From Fagopyrum homotropicum (Eukaryota > Streptophyta > Magnoliopsida > Caryophyllales > Polygonaceae): 64,000 nucleotides of DNA. The notes under the pieces are model-generated. The model saw only the letters and a list, made by a program, of their open reading frames with translations, was not told where the DNA came from and made no database searches. The position numbers were made by a program, and so were the translations under genes. This document shows positions 46,326-57,290 of this stretch, in pieces (position 1 is the stretch's first letter; every line of letters starts with the position of its first letter). Location of the stretch: the NCBI GenBank assembly GCA_033239125.1, contig BSWB01000004.1, positions 28,393,501 to 28,457,500 on the forward strand. The letters are read 5' to 3'.

Positions 46326-46375
46326 AGAGTTCGAATCCTACCTTCACAGGGCCGGTTCCTTTTCTTTCTTTTTAA
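46282..46375 (+). mobile_element. tRNA-derived SINE-like head
   Basis: An A-box-like TGGTATAAGGGTGG (46293-46306) and a B-box-like AGTTCGAATCC (46328-46338) are spaced as in tRNA-derived Pol III promoters. It does not fold as a complete tRNA (no acceptor stem), so a SINE head is more likely. It overlaps the right arm of the inverted repeat and ends at the Harbinger boundary. Confidence 0.4.
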
Positions 46376-46875
46376 GACCATGCAAAATGGAGAGCCCGGA
46401 GCTACTAAAATTTTTCTGCCACGTCAGCAAGATTCCTGTCACATCACCTTAGTAGCTTCATTTCAGCTTTTCACTTATTTTCACTCACAATAGGTAGTCC
46501 TGGCTACTAATTTTTCACTTTTCACTCATTTATTTATTTTAATAAATTGATGAATTGTATATTTACATATCATTTATTATTAAATAATATTACTAATATT
46601 ATTATAAATAAAAATTAGCCATAAATTTTAACATGTAAATATATTTTAAACTTACTAAATCAAAATTTTAAATAACAAACAACTTAATAAAAAGCGTAAT
46701 TTAAATAACAACCAACATATCAAATATTTTTAAATAACAAACAACTTAATAAAAAAGAAACACAATTTAAATAACAACCAACATAACAAAAAATACATAC
46801 TAAAATAAACAACACGAACATAAAAACGTAATTTAAACAACGAACAACTTAATAAAAAAATAAAACTATAAATGT

Positions 46876-48225
46876 TTAGTGATTATCACCGGAATTGCCA
46901 AAATTTTGCCATATATGCTCAACTAAGTCCACTTTTAGTTGCTGATGCGTACTTGTGTCGCGGAGTGTACTCCTATTTTGTATAAACTGGGTCATTTCAA
47001 ATGGAAGATCCGAGGCGATTGGCTCATTAACAACAACTTGTTCGAACTGGGCTGGATCATAGTAGAGCTAATAGGTATCACGTTCATCTTCAACGATTAT
47101 ATTGTGCAAAATGATGCATGTCCTCATTATTTTTCCGATCAAATTAATGCCCCAAGCAAGCGTAGGATGACGTATAATAGCAAAACGAGCTTGCAAAACA
47201 CCGAAAGCTCGCTCCACGTCTTTATGGCATGACTCTTGCCGTTGGGAAAACAATTTATCTTTCGCACCAAATGGGTGTCGAATTGATGGGACAAATGCAG
47301 CCCATGCAGGATAAATGCCATCGGCGAGGTAATATGTCATGTTGTAATGATTACCATTTACAACAAAACCTGTCGTGGGTGCTCGACCATGCAACACATC
47401 ATCAAACACAAGAGAACGGTCAAGAACGTTAATATCATTACACGTACCTGGAGTTCCAAAAAATGCATGTCATATCCACAAATCGTAAGATGCGACAACT
47501 TCTAGCACGACAGTTGGCTTTTTATCACCCTTGGCATATTGACCTTGCCAAGCCGTCGGGCAATTTTTCCATTTCCAGTGCATGCTATCTATACTACCGA
47601 TCATTCCAGGTCAACCTCGTTGCTCTCCTACGTATAGTAGGCGTTGCATGTCTATAGCATTTGGCCTGCGTAAGTACTCGTCCCAAAACAAGGTTATAAT
47701 TTCATCAACAAAGTAGGCTAAACAAGATCTTGTTGTGGACGCTCCAATGCGAATATAATCATCAACAGCATCGGCACCCACTCCATATGCTAGCATGCGT
47801 ATGGCTGCGGTGCATTTTTGCAACGGGCTTAGGCTTAGCCTACCGGTCGCATCCGGAAGTTGGCAAAAAAATGGACAAGATTGGGACAAAGCATTGACAA
47901 CGCGAAGAAATACGTGTCGCCTTATTCGGAATCTTCGTCGAAACAACCTATCGTTGTAGGTTGGCGTCAAAGAGAAATAATCCTCGAACAATCGAGCATG
48001 CCCGCTTTCACGATCTCTCTCTATATATGTCCGACTTCGACGTTGTCATGATCTTCCAGCAATTTCTTGGACCAACATCTCTCTTACCTCATCAATTTTT
48101 TCATTGATGTCCATATTGCTTTCGAAATTTTGAGAAGATTGCAGTGAAAGGACAAGGTCTTCTGATGAACAAGTAGAGGAGTTGGGTGAATAAGGAAAAT
48201 TGAAATTCAAAGGCGTTTGAGACAT
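46876..48225 (-). pseudogene. Harbinger transposase (HARBI1/ALP1-like) with three nonsense codons
   Basis: One continuous frame of 450 codons from ATG 48225-48223 (MSQTPLNFNFPYSP) to TAA 46878-46876, interrupted only by in-frame stops at 48048-48046 (probably CGA to TGA), 47613-47611 (TGG to TGA within RG-PGMIG) and 47070-47068 (TAG). The DDE domain is recognisable: PGMIGSIDSMHWKWKNCP (first Asp), FFGTPGTCNDINVL (second Asp), ERAFGVLQARFAII (Glu). The N-terminal helix-rich part has FRIRRHVFLRVV. No frameshift is seen, so decay is recent. It is divergently transcribed from the second ORF across a 94-bp tandem repeat. Confidence 0.9.
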
Positions 48226-48319
48226 TGTGAAGTTAGAGAAATGAAAGTGGATAGGAGTTGTAGATATGTGAAGCTCACATAGGTTTTTATAAAAAAAATT
48301 ATTGGGTTACCACTTAATA

Positions 48320-48890
48320 TGTATAATAAATTCGTGATTGAGTTGTCAATGCACACTCGATTATTGTGTTTTTCAGATTCGAAATTCAAATCAATGTCAG
48401 ATGTCATTTATTGTGTATAATAAATTCGTGACTGAGTTGTCAATTCAAACTCGATTATTGTGTTTTTTAGATTCGAAATACAAATCAATGTCAGATGTCA
48501 TTTATTGTGTATAATAATCCGTGATTGAGTTGTCAATTCACACTCGATTATTGTGTTTTTCATATTCGAAATTCAAATCAATGTCAGATGTCATTTATTG
48601 TGTATAATAAATCCGTGACTCAGTTGTCAATTCACACTCGATTATTGTGTTTTTCAGATTTGAAATTCAAATCAATGTCAGATATCATTTATTGTGTATA
48701 ATAAATCCGTGACTGAGTTGTCAATTCACACTCGATTATTGTGTTTTTCAAATTCAAATCAATGTCAGATATCATTTATTGTGTATAATAAATCCGTGAC
48801 TGAGTTGTCAATTCAAACTCGATTATTGTGTTTTTCAGACCCGTGATTGCGTTGTCAATTCATGGCTCGGTTATTGTGTAAATGAGACAT
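48320..48890. repeat. 94-bp tandem repeat array between the two Harbinger genes
   Basis: About six copies of a unit starting TGTATAATAAATYCGTGAYT occur at 48320, 48414, 48508, 48601, 48695 and 48782 (steps of 94, 94, 93, 94 and 87 bp). A shortened last unit from about 48837 has ACCCGTGATTGCGTTGTCAA and degenerates by 48890. Each unit contains TTGTCAATTCACACTCGATT and ATCAATGTCAGAT. Copies differ at only a few positions. The array starts about 95 bp upstream of the transposase ATG and ends about 20 bp before the TATA box of the plus-strand gene. Confidence 0.95.
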
Positions 48891-48907
48891 ATAACTCATT
48901 TATACCT

Positions 48908-48915
48908 TATATAAA
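48908..48915 (+). promoter_or_regulatory. TATA box of the Harbinger second ORF
   Basis: TATATAAA in the context ACCTTATATAAAAGGG, followed by a C/T-rich leader (48940-49010) and the start of the coding frame at 49017, about 100 bp downstream: a normal plant promoter layout. Confidence 0.65.
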
Positions 48916-49091
48916 AGGGTTTAAAGAGCACAAGACCATCACACTAACACTTCATCTTCTATCCTCACCTCATTCAACTAATACAACTTCTCTCTTTCTC
49001 TATTATTCACTTACAGTGGATGAAAACAGAAATCCCATTCCAAACCCTTTGTTTTTCCATCCAAACTTTAGCCAAGGTTTAGGAACACAAG

Positions 49092-51941
49092 TGTAATATC
49101 CGGAATTTTTATTCCGTTTATTTCCGTAACAAACCGGATTTCGATCATTTGATCCATATCCGTCTACTTAGTTAGACACATTGTTTCAAAATCTATCATT
49201 TTATGTAGCTTCCTTCACATAAAATGATAGGATCCTTATAACAAATCCTAAACTGTAACATGACCATGACAAGCTGTGACAAGCCGATCAACAAGCCTTC
49301 CTCCTGGGCCATTGTAGTCCGTCCATTTCCGTGCACTCGTTAGTCGGTGATCTCGTTTCCGGACTGCAGCTAGCACCGGACTGCTGCTCCCTTGTGCCAG
49401 TGCCCAGCCCAGCTTCAGCCAGCGTGCACAGCAGTCCAGCCCAACTGCCTGAGGAGCCCAGCGTGCACAGCATTCCAGCCCGCCAGACAACTTCAGCACT
49501 CGCCTGATCCATCGGTTCTCAGCCCAGCTGGAAGACGGATCTTGCTGCCAACCCTATCCAGCCCAGTTGCCTCGCTTGTTTGCCAGCCCAACTAAAACTC
49601 GAGCCCAGCTGGAAGGAGAAGATCAGCAACGTTTTATTCCCTCTTGATTCCCACGTAACAACTGATATTTTTGGAATGAAGATCTCCTTCAGTTCAGCCT
49701 GAAATCACGCAAATCAGATCACCCTCCTCTCCTTACTTCCGTCCAGATTCACGAAGCTAACCGTCGCCTTCCTTCTGCTGCCCACGTTCCTGCGCTCTTC
49801 CTTCCGTCGTCAACATCAACGTACAATCTTCGATCCCTCCAGACCGCTTCAAGCGCAGGACATAGAGCAGTGAGAAGCCAGCAGGCTTCGTAACATGAGA
49901 CCATCACCTTGACGTGTACCTTCTGCACTAAGAGTGGTGAGTTCTCGTCCCTCTTCTGCTTTCTCCCCTCCTTTCCTTGATCTGAACTGGACCGACGTGC
50001 AGTGACAGCGGAGCCCTCCTAACAAGTGTGCACTTACTGAACCGGCAGACCCTCCAAGGACTGCAGTGTAAGTTTCCGCCAGTCTTATTCTTGTCCTGTT
50101 GTCAAACGTACCTTCTAGACCATAACTGACTTCCGGTGCAACTCCTTGACACTCCTCCGTGCAGTTACTTCGAGCCATTCCCTTCTGAAATCTGTCGAGA
50201 AACCATTAGCCGGTAGCTGCTGGAAGAAGTGAGTACCTCCTGTCTGCAGCCTTGTGTTTATTTTAATTCTTCTGAAGGATGTAGCGTAGTGTGTATGTGT
50301 GATTGCTGCGAGAGATTTTTTTTGACCTAGTATGCTGGGGTAAGGGTTGATCCTTGTGGATGTGCCCTTGGGAGTCAAACTTGTGATCATAGGATGACAT
50401 TAAGGATAGAAACAAGGGCTGCTGCTGTATACATTCATTTCCTTCAGTTTTGAAGTGAGGAACTGCCTATCTTGTAGATCAATGTTAGAGAGTTCGGTTG
50501 ATGATCCACCGTTGAAATTTTAATAGGTAATAGGTGGATGTTTGTAGTTTACTGTATTAAAATTTCAAAAGAAATGAACGGTCGGATTAGAAGTTATAAG
50601 CTTCCAAAGTGGGGTAGTTAAGCAGTTTTTACAAACTTGAAATTTTAGTTAAGTATATAAAATGTAAGTGTTGTAATCAACTTTGAGAATTTTTATAAAA
50701 ATGATGGATGAACAGTTTTGAGAAATTCTTGCTCCTAAGGCTAGATGGAACATCATAGATAATCTAGAGAATTATTTCGGAATTTTTATAAGCTTTTACG
50801 AATTTCATATTTGAAGCCGAAGTTGGACCTTTACAATCTTTCGGAAAATAGGAAAATAGGTAAAGTGCCAGTTTGTAACCAAACTAAACTTTAGGAGTTA
50901 GAATAGGACTTTATAGTCTCAATTAAGAGTTTAGACAAGAATTTTGGAAATTCTGGGAGTCTCGGGACCAAGGGTAAAATAGTCATTTTACCATAAATTA
51001 GTACTGTAATCAGTTCTGTCCTATTAGGATCTTCTATCTTAGAAGTCTTAGACTTCTAAATACTTTGGAGTGTGCTAATGCACTTATCTCCTTTGGCAGG
51101 CAACTGAATTGCTACAATTACAGAGCGAGTTTGGTTTACAGAGAATCGAGATTCATAACAGGTAAGTCCTTTGGGCTTACTTAGTTGACTTCTGAATATG
51201 AGCATGAATGATAATAGTGGTGTGTGATTGAGATGTTTAGAGGTATAGGCTGTGATAGATATTTACCGACCTATACTTGGCCTAAGAGTAACGGGCGGTG
51301 GCATTCTGCTCAGTTAGCTTGAGGGCGCTGAGGGTTTCTTTAGGGACTAGTCCACACTCGGTTTGTAGTGATGCTACCGGAGGAGGTAAGCTAGACCTAC
51401 ACTCAATTGGATAAGGAACGGAGGCGAGAACTGTTAAGAGTTCTCGTGCCACAACTGTAAAATTGAATAAGATGAATCACCTAAGTAATAGATAATAAAC
51501 GGTTGTGTGCCAGCATGATGTTTGTTTATATTATTCTGCGTGTGTTTGTGCTGTTATTATTCCACTTATATTTGGATAGTTAGCTAACAGTTGTTATGTT
51601 GTGTAGACGTACCACAGGTTAGAGCAGATGCCGAGTGATCCGGATGGTAGTGGTCAGCCGGGGTGTCGTACTTTTAGGACGTGTTGCAGTTTCTTTATTT
51701 GTGAGATTTTCAGTTGGACCTTGGTTCTTTTCTTTATATCCGTAGTTGTTATCTTATGTTTTCCGGCTGTTGGTTGTTCTGGTCACATTCATACGTTGTT
51801 AAGACTTAATTTATGATTTCCTGTTTTTCCTTATCTGTGCCTTGTTGTAAGATCTTGTTAAGTTGTTGTCAAACTAAGGTCGGGACCCACTGTGAGGTCC
51901 TAACCAGTAACTCCCCAAGTGGTAAAATTTGGGGTGTTACA
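49092..51941 (+). repeat. 5' LTR of the Tekay element
   Basis: Begins TGTAATATCCGG and ends GGGGTGTTACA. The left part (49290-50060) is C-rich with repeated CCAGCCCAGC text; the right part holds blocks shared with other LTRs here: a GTAAGTCC...GGGCTTAC hairpin at 51162-51180, a 250-bp conserved block (51280-51480) and GTTAGCTAAC at 51579-51588. A 62-codon frame (51628-51816) is open in both LTRs. Confidence 0.95.
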
Positions 51942-51944
51942 ACA

Positions 51945-51956
51945 TGGTACCAGAGC
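51945..51956 (+). other. Primer-binding site (initiator tRNA-Met)
   Basis: TGGTACCAGAGC, three bases after the LTR end; complementary to the 3' end of initiator tRNA-Met except for one base (family form TGGTATCAGAGC). Confidence 0.9.
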
Positions 51957-52209
51957 TCTAGGTTGGCAACAATGGCACTTGAAATCTTCTAAAAAGGTCA
52001 CATAAGTAAATAAACAGAACCCGAAAGGGGTTTGAGTTTTCCAAAGAAGATTTTGGTTTTAAAATGCATGCATAGTCGGGATGGGATAGAAAGTACGGAT
52101 GACTACCACTACCTGCGCGGATCTCGGTATTCTTAGTATGATTATCATGGACTTTTACTGCTTACGATAGATTAGTTAGATTATAACTATAGTTGTTACC
52201 GTTCGTGCA

Positions 52210-55200
52210 AATGGCACGTACTAGGGCTACACCAGCGACTGGCCGAGGTAGGGGTCGTCCCCCCTTCCCCGAGTTAGACAGGATCGAGCTGATAGGACCC
52301 CTGCTGTTAGAGGGCATGGTCGTAGAGGTAGACCTCCACTAGGGAGAGGTCGAGGACGAGTTCCTCGAGAGGATCCACCTGCAGCAAGCATGCCAAAGGC
52401 TGTTGTGGAAGAGGTAGCTGAGAGTGTAGGTCTTGAGGTCAGGCATGAGACCGCCGCTAGGTCTGGAGCGCAGGGAGCACGTTCGACTGAGTCAGGACGT
52501 GTTTCTATTAGAGCATCTGAGTATAGAGAGTACAGAGCATACGTCGAGCATATGGAGGAGACTGTCAGAGTTGAGAGGCTTACCCACGTACCGCCGGTGG
52601 TACCGGCCCGGTCAGTTCAGCTGACACAGGGGGTGTCTCAGGTGCCGGCTGTACCTGAGAGGAGAGTAAATGCTGATAGAGCGCCTGCTGGGTCTAGAGC
52701 ACCGAGACCGGATGAGTGGTTGAAGGCTTTCAACTCTCAGAAGGTTCCCTCATTCGGTGGAGAAATAGGGCTAGAGGTGGAGCACTGGATAGGGAAGATA
52801 GAGACTGCTTTAGAGGCGATATGTTGCCCCGAGGATCGACAGGTGGATTTGGTGCAGACCTGTTTGACAGATGATGCTCATTCATGGTGGCGGACCATTC
52901 GTAGCCTAGTCACCAGTTGGGAGCAGATGAGGAGCATTGTTAGAGACAAGTACTGTCCTGTCTCGCTGAGGAGGGAGAGATTCCAGGATTTCATTGAGGC
53001 GGGATTTGAGGATATCCCGATTGCTGCTGCCATAAAGAAGTTTCAGAAGGAGTTGACCCTACTTGGACCAGCTACACCTCCAGAAGAGCAGCATGTTTAC
53101 CTTTTCTCCAGGAGATTGAGAGAGAGTACCCGATCATATCTGGTAGGATTCCGCTGTGAGACTTTGTCTAACTATCAGGATAGGGCCTTTGCTTATGAGA
53201 GAGATAGGCCAGCTTCGAGGAAAGCAATTCAGTCTAGTGGGCCGGATAAGCGGCAAAAGACAAGACATGCTGGTAGTGGTACAGTAGTAGCAGGTTATGG
53301 TCGAGGACAGACTCAGGGGAGGTCCAGCTACCACCCTACAGTTCAGACTTCCGGTAGAGATCGACAATGCTTTAACTGTGGTAGCCGCGATCACATTAAG
53401 ACGGACTGCCAGAGGCCACCTACTACTTGCTTCACTTGTGGGAAGCCGGGATACATGGCTACTTTCTGCCGTCAGGGTAGGGCTCCTTAACAGCAGGGAT
53501 CTTCTCCTGCAAGTGCTGAGAAGAGTGGACAGAGACCTCCTCAGTACCGAGCACCGAGTCAGCAGCAGCAACAGTACCGGGCTCCAGAACATCTTGCTTC
53601 ATACAGTACGGCACAGGGATCAGGTCGTGGCAGGGGACGTGGTAGTACCACTGACACCAGAGGAGGACCATCGAGAGTTTTCGAGCTGAGGAGCACTGAG
53701 CAGCCTACAACACCCGCGACCACAGGTACTATTTGGATCCATGACTTACCTGTGCGAGTTTTATTTGATACGGGTGCTACACACTCCTTTATATCAGATG
53801 CATGCGTAGATAGGTTGTCCTTAGCTACAGTAGAGGGTGTACCTTTTGTGATTGGGTTACCAGATGGGGTAAGGTTCGAGGATCCCGAGAGATTTATGAC
53901 TGCCCTATTCATCTGGGAGGCCGGATTTGGTTGGTAATTTTTCTAGTCATGCCCTTAGCACATGAGGACGTGATATTGGGGATAGATTGGATGACTAGAC
54001 ATGGAGCAGTCTTAGATATTGGTAGGAGAACTGTGACTCTCTCCACTGAAGAGGGTCACAGAGTGATATTCCGAGGTTGGGACCTCGGAAAGTCCGGCAC
54101 AGTTATCAGCGCAGTGAGAGCAGTCAGACTGATAGCACAGGGTTGCGAGGCCTTCTGGTGTTATGCCATGAAGGAGCGCAAGAGCCTGACAGTAGAGGAG
54201 ATACCAGTTGCATGCGAGTTTGCAGAGATATTCAGTGACGACTTACCAGGGCTACCTCCACAGAGGAGTGTTGATTTTAGCATTGAGTTAGAGCCGGGCA
54301 CGAGACCGATCTCGAAGGCCCCGTAACGTATGGCACCGATAGAGCTGCTTGAGCTGAAGAAGCAGTTAGAGGAGTTAGCAGAGAAGGGCTTCATACGCCC
54401 TAGTGTTTCTCCCTGGGGGGCACCAATATTATTTGTGAGGAAGAAGGACGGATCGATGAGGCTGTGCATTGATTACCGGGAGTTGAACAAGGTCACCATC
54501 AAGAATAAGTATCCACTGCCTCGCATAGATGATCTACTAGACCAGCTGCATGGAGCGTCAGTGTTCTCAAGGATAGACTTGAGATCAGGTTATCACCAGC
54601 TGAGAGTGAGAGACCAGGACATACCTAAGACGACATTCCGGACTAGGTATGGCCACTATGAGTTTGTAGTGATGCCATTCGGGCTCACTAATGCTCCAGT
54701 AGTCTTTATGGAGTTGATGAATGGGATTTTCATCGACTTTTTAGACCAGTTTGTAGTGGTCTTCATTGACGACATCCTAGTTTACTCTAGGAGTCGAGAG
54801 GAGCATGCCGGACACTTGAGGACAGTATTACAGATTCTACAGGATATCCAGCTATATGCTAAGCTATCCAAGTGTGAGTTCTGGATGTCAGAGGTGGCTT
54901 TCCTAGGCCATGTAGTGACTGCTGAGGAGATTAAGGTCGACCCGGCGAAGATTAAGTCAGTGTCTTCTTGGCAACCTCCGAAGAATGTTAAGGAGGTTCG
55001 CAGCTTTCTTGGATTGGCAGGTTATTACCGCCGGTTCGTGGAAGGGTTTTCCCTGATCGCCCGACCACTTACTTGTCTCCTGAGGAAGACTACTCGGTTC
55101 ATCTGGTCTGAGCCGTGTCAGCAAGAGTTTTGAGGAGCTGAAGAGGAGATTGACGTCCGCTCCGATTTTAGCACAGCCTGAGGGTACAAAGGACTTTGTA

Positions 55201-57128
55201 GTGTACAGTGACGCATCCAAGTTGGGCTTGGGGTGTGTCTTGATGCAGAGGGGTAAGGCCATAGCATATGCGTCTCGACAGCTGAAGACGTATGAGGAGA
55301 ACTACCCCACCCATGACCTGGAGTTGGCTGCGGTAGTACATGCTCTTAAGATCTGACGTCATTATCTCTATGGGGCAACCTGTCAGATCTTCACAGACCA
55401 TAAGAGTCTGAAGTACATATTCAGTCAGCGGGAGTTGAATAACCGCCAGAGGCGGTGGCTAGAGTTGATCAAGGATTTCGACCTTGAGATTCTCTATCAC
55501 CCCGGGAAGGCGAATGTTGTTGCTGACGCTTTGAGCCGGAAGACGCCTCGGGAGAAGGCGATAGCCCGGTTGACAATATAGCCACAGTTACAAAGAGACT
55601 TAGCTTGGTTGGAGGTAGAGATCCAGTTCCCCGATACAGCTCATCAGTTAGCCACCTTAGAGTTATTTCCTGATCTGTTGGGTGAGATCCGACAGAAGCA
55701 GGAGACCTGCCCGACTTTGACCCGGATTCGAGACCGGATGTCACGAGATGAGGCACCTCAGTTCATTATTGGTGCCGATGGAGTGATGAGACGTCAGGAC
55801 CGTATTTGTGTGCCATCAGACAGTGAGTTGAGACAGAGGATACTAGGTGAGGCTCATGCTACCCCTTACTCAGTACATTCAGGAGCGAGTAAGATGTATA
55901 AGGATGTGAAACGTTCCTTCTGGTGGGGTGGTTTGAAGCCTGATGTGGCTCGGTATGTAGCCCAGTGTGCGACCTGTCAGCAGGTCAAGATTGAGCATCG
56001 CAGGTCCGGAGGAGAGCTCCACCCACTTCCGGTACCACATTGGAAGTGGGAGGATATATCTATGGATTTTGTTACAGGGTTGAGGCTCAGCAGAGGGTTT
56101 GATGCTATTTGGGTAGTGGTAGACCGTCTGACAAAGACCGCACGTTTCATTCCGATTAAGGAAACGTGGCCGGTAAGTCGTCTAGCTAGGAGTTCACCAG
56201 ACACATTGTGAGGTTTCATGGAGTACCGAGGATGATCGTCGCCGACATAGATGGACGTTTTACCTCGAGATTTTGGCAGCAGGTACATACTGCTTTGGGG
56301 ACGAGCCTCCACTTTACCACTGCTTATCACCCACAGACAAACGGTCAGTCTGAGAGGACCATTCAGACCTTAGAGGACATGTTGCGGGCGTGTGTACTAG
56401 ATTGGGGACAGGTATGGCCAGATCATCTCCCACTAGTAGAGTTTTCATATAATAACAGCTGGCACGCGTCTATTGGGATAGCACCTTATGAGGCTTTGTA
56501 CGGGCGGAGATGTCGTACACCGTTGTGCTGGGATGAGCCTAGCAAGGCTGATGGGGTAGTACCAGACCAGATACAGGATGACATCGCCCGGATTGCCTTA
56601 GTCTGGGAGCGGATGTTAGCAGCTCAGAGTCGTCAGAAATCCTACGTCGATAAACGGCGTCGACCTTTGGAGTTTAGAGTAGGTGCACAGGTGTGGTTGA
56701 GAGTGTCACCGACGAGAGGAGTCCGGCGTTTCGGCATTAAGGGGAAGCTGAGTCCCCGATATGTCGGTCCATTTGAGATCTTAGAGAGAGTCAGAGAGGT
56801 TGCCTACTGATTAGCACTGCCACCGAGATTGGAGGGAGTCCATCCAGTTTTTCATGTATCTCAGCTGAGAGAGTACATACCGGATCCTAGACACGTCATC
56901 AGTCATGAGGATCTGATAGTCGAGCCAGGCCACACTTTTGTGGAGTACCTAGTAGCCATCCTAGAGCGTAGTACTAGGCGTCTGCGTTCTAAGGAGATAC
57001 CGATGTTGAGGATCCAGTGGTCTAGACGAGGAGCTGATGAGGCTACCTAGGAGACAGAGGAGAGTATTAGACGTAATTATCCTGAGTTCTTTGCGGAGTT
57101 AGCCGCTACCTTAGTACAGACGGGTTAG
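52210..57128 (+). pseudogene. Tekay gag-pol polyprotein, six stops and about four frameshifts
   Basis: Start at ATG 52210 (MARTRATPATGRGRGRPP); a shift in a C-run near 52257-52263 moves the frame. Gag retains its core (WWRTIRSLVTSWEQM) and two CCHC knuckles: CFNCGSRDHIKTDC intact, CFTCGKPGYMATFC with Tyr for His. The protease motif is VLFDTGATHSFIS (53755). RT has the YRELNKVTIKNKYPLPRIDD core and VVVFIDDILVYS. RNase H has YSDASKLGLGCVL and FTDHKSL. Integrase has an HHCC finger (CATCQQVK), WEDISMDFVTGL, a VADIDGRF second Asp and PQTNGQSERTIQTLED. The tail HPVFHVSQLREYIPDP then IQWSRRG...EESIRRNYPEFF is chromodomain-like. Stops: 53490, 54326, 55356, 55581, 56810, 57050. Shifts: ~52260, ~53930, ~55130, ~56205. 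Confidence 0.93.
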
Positions 57129-57277
57129 TACTGAGACGATACTTTATATGCTTTCTGTGATTTTATGTTTGAATGAGTGTTTATGTTTACGTGATTAATA
57201 GCATGAATAGTTGCATACCGACGGGGAGATTGTTTGGGTAGATACCTTATTCTAAGTTTCGGGACGAAACTTATTTT

Positions 57278-57284
57278 AAGGGGG
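57278..57284 (+). other. Polypurine tract
   Basis: AAGGGGG, six bases upstream of the 3' LTR start; the conserved phrase GGGACGAAACTTATTTTAAG precedes it, as is usual in Tekay/Del elements. Confidence 0.85.
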
Positions 57285-57290
57285 TACTGA

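Noticed and set aside
46282..46360. A tRNA gene
   Set aside because: A- and B-box-like sequences are present, but no acceptor or anticodon stem can be paired, so a SINE-like head fits better.
48320..48890. CRISPR-like array
   Set aside because: The regular repeats are contiguous 94-bp tandem units without unique spacers, in a plant transposon.
49849..50178. 109-residue minus-strand ORF in the Tekay LTR, present again at 58047-58376
   Set aside because: It is conserved only because the two LTRs are recent duplicates; no domain, and it is antisense to the element.
52433..53689. Additional plus- and minus-strand ORFs overlapping the Tekay gag
   Set aside because: They are out-of-frame shadows of the gag-protease reading frame, whose motifs are clear.
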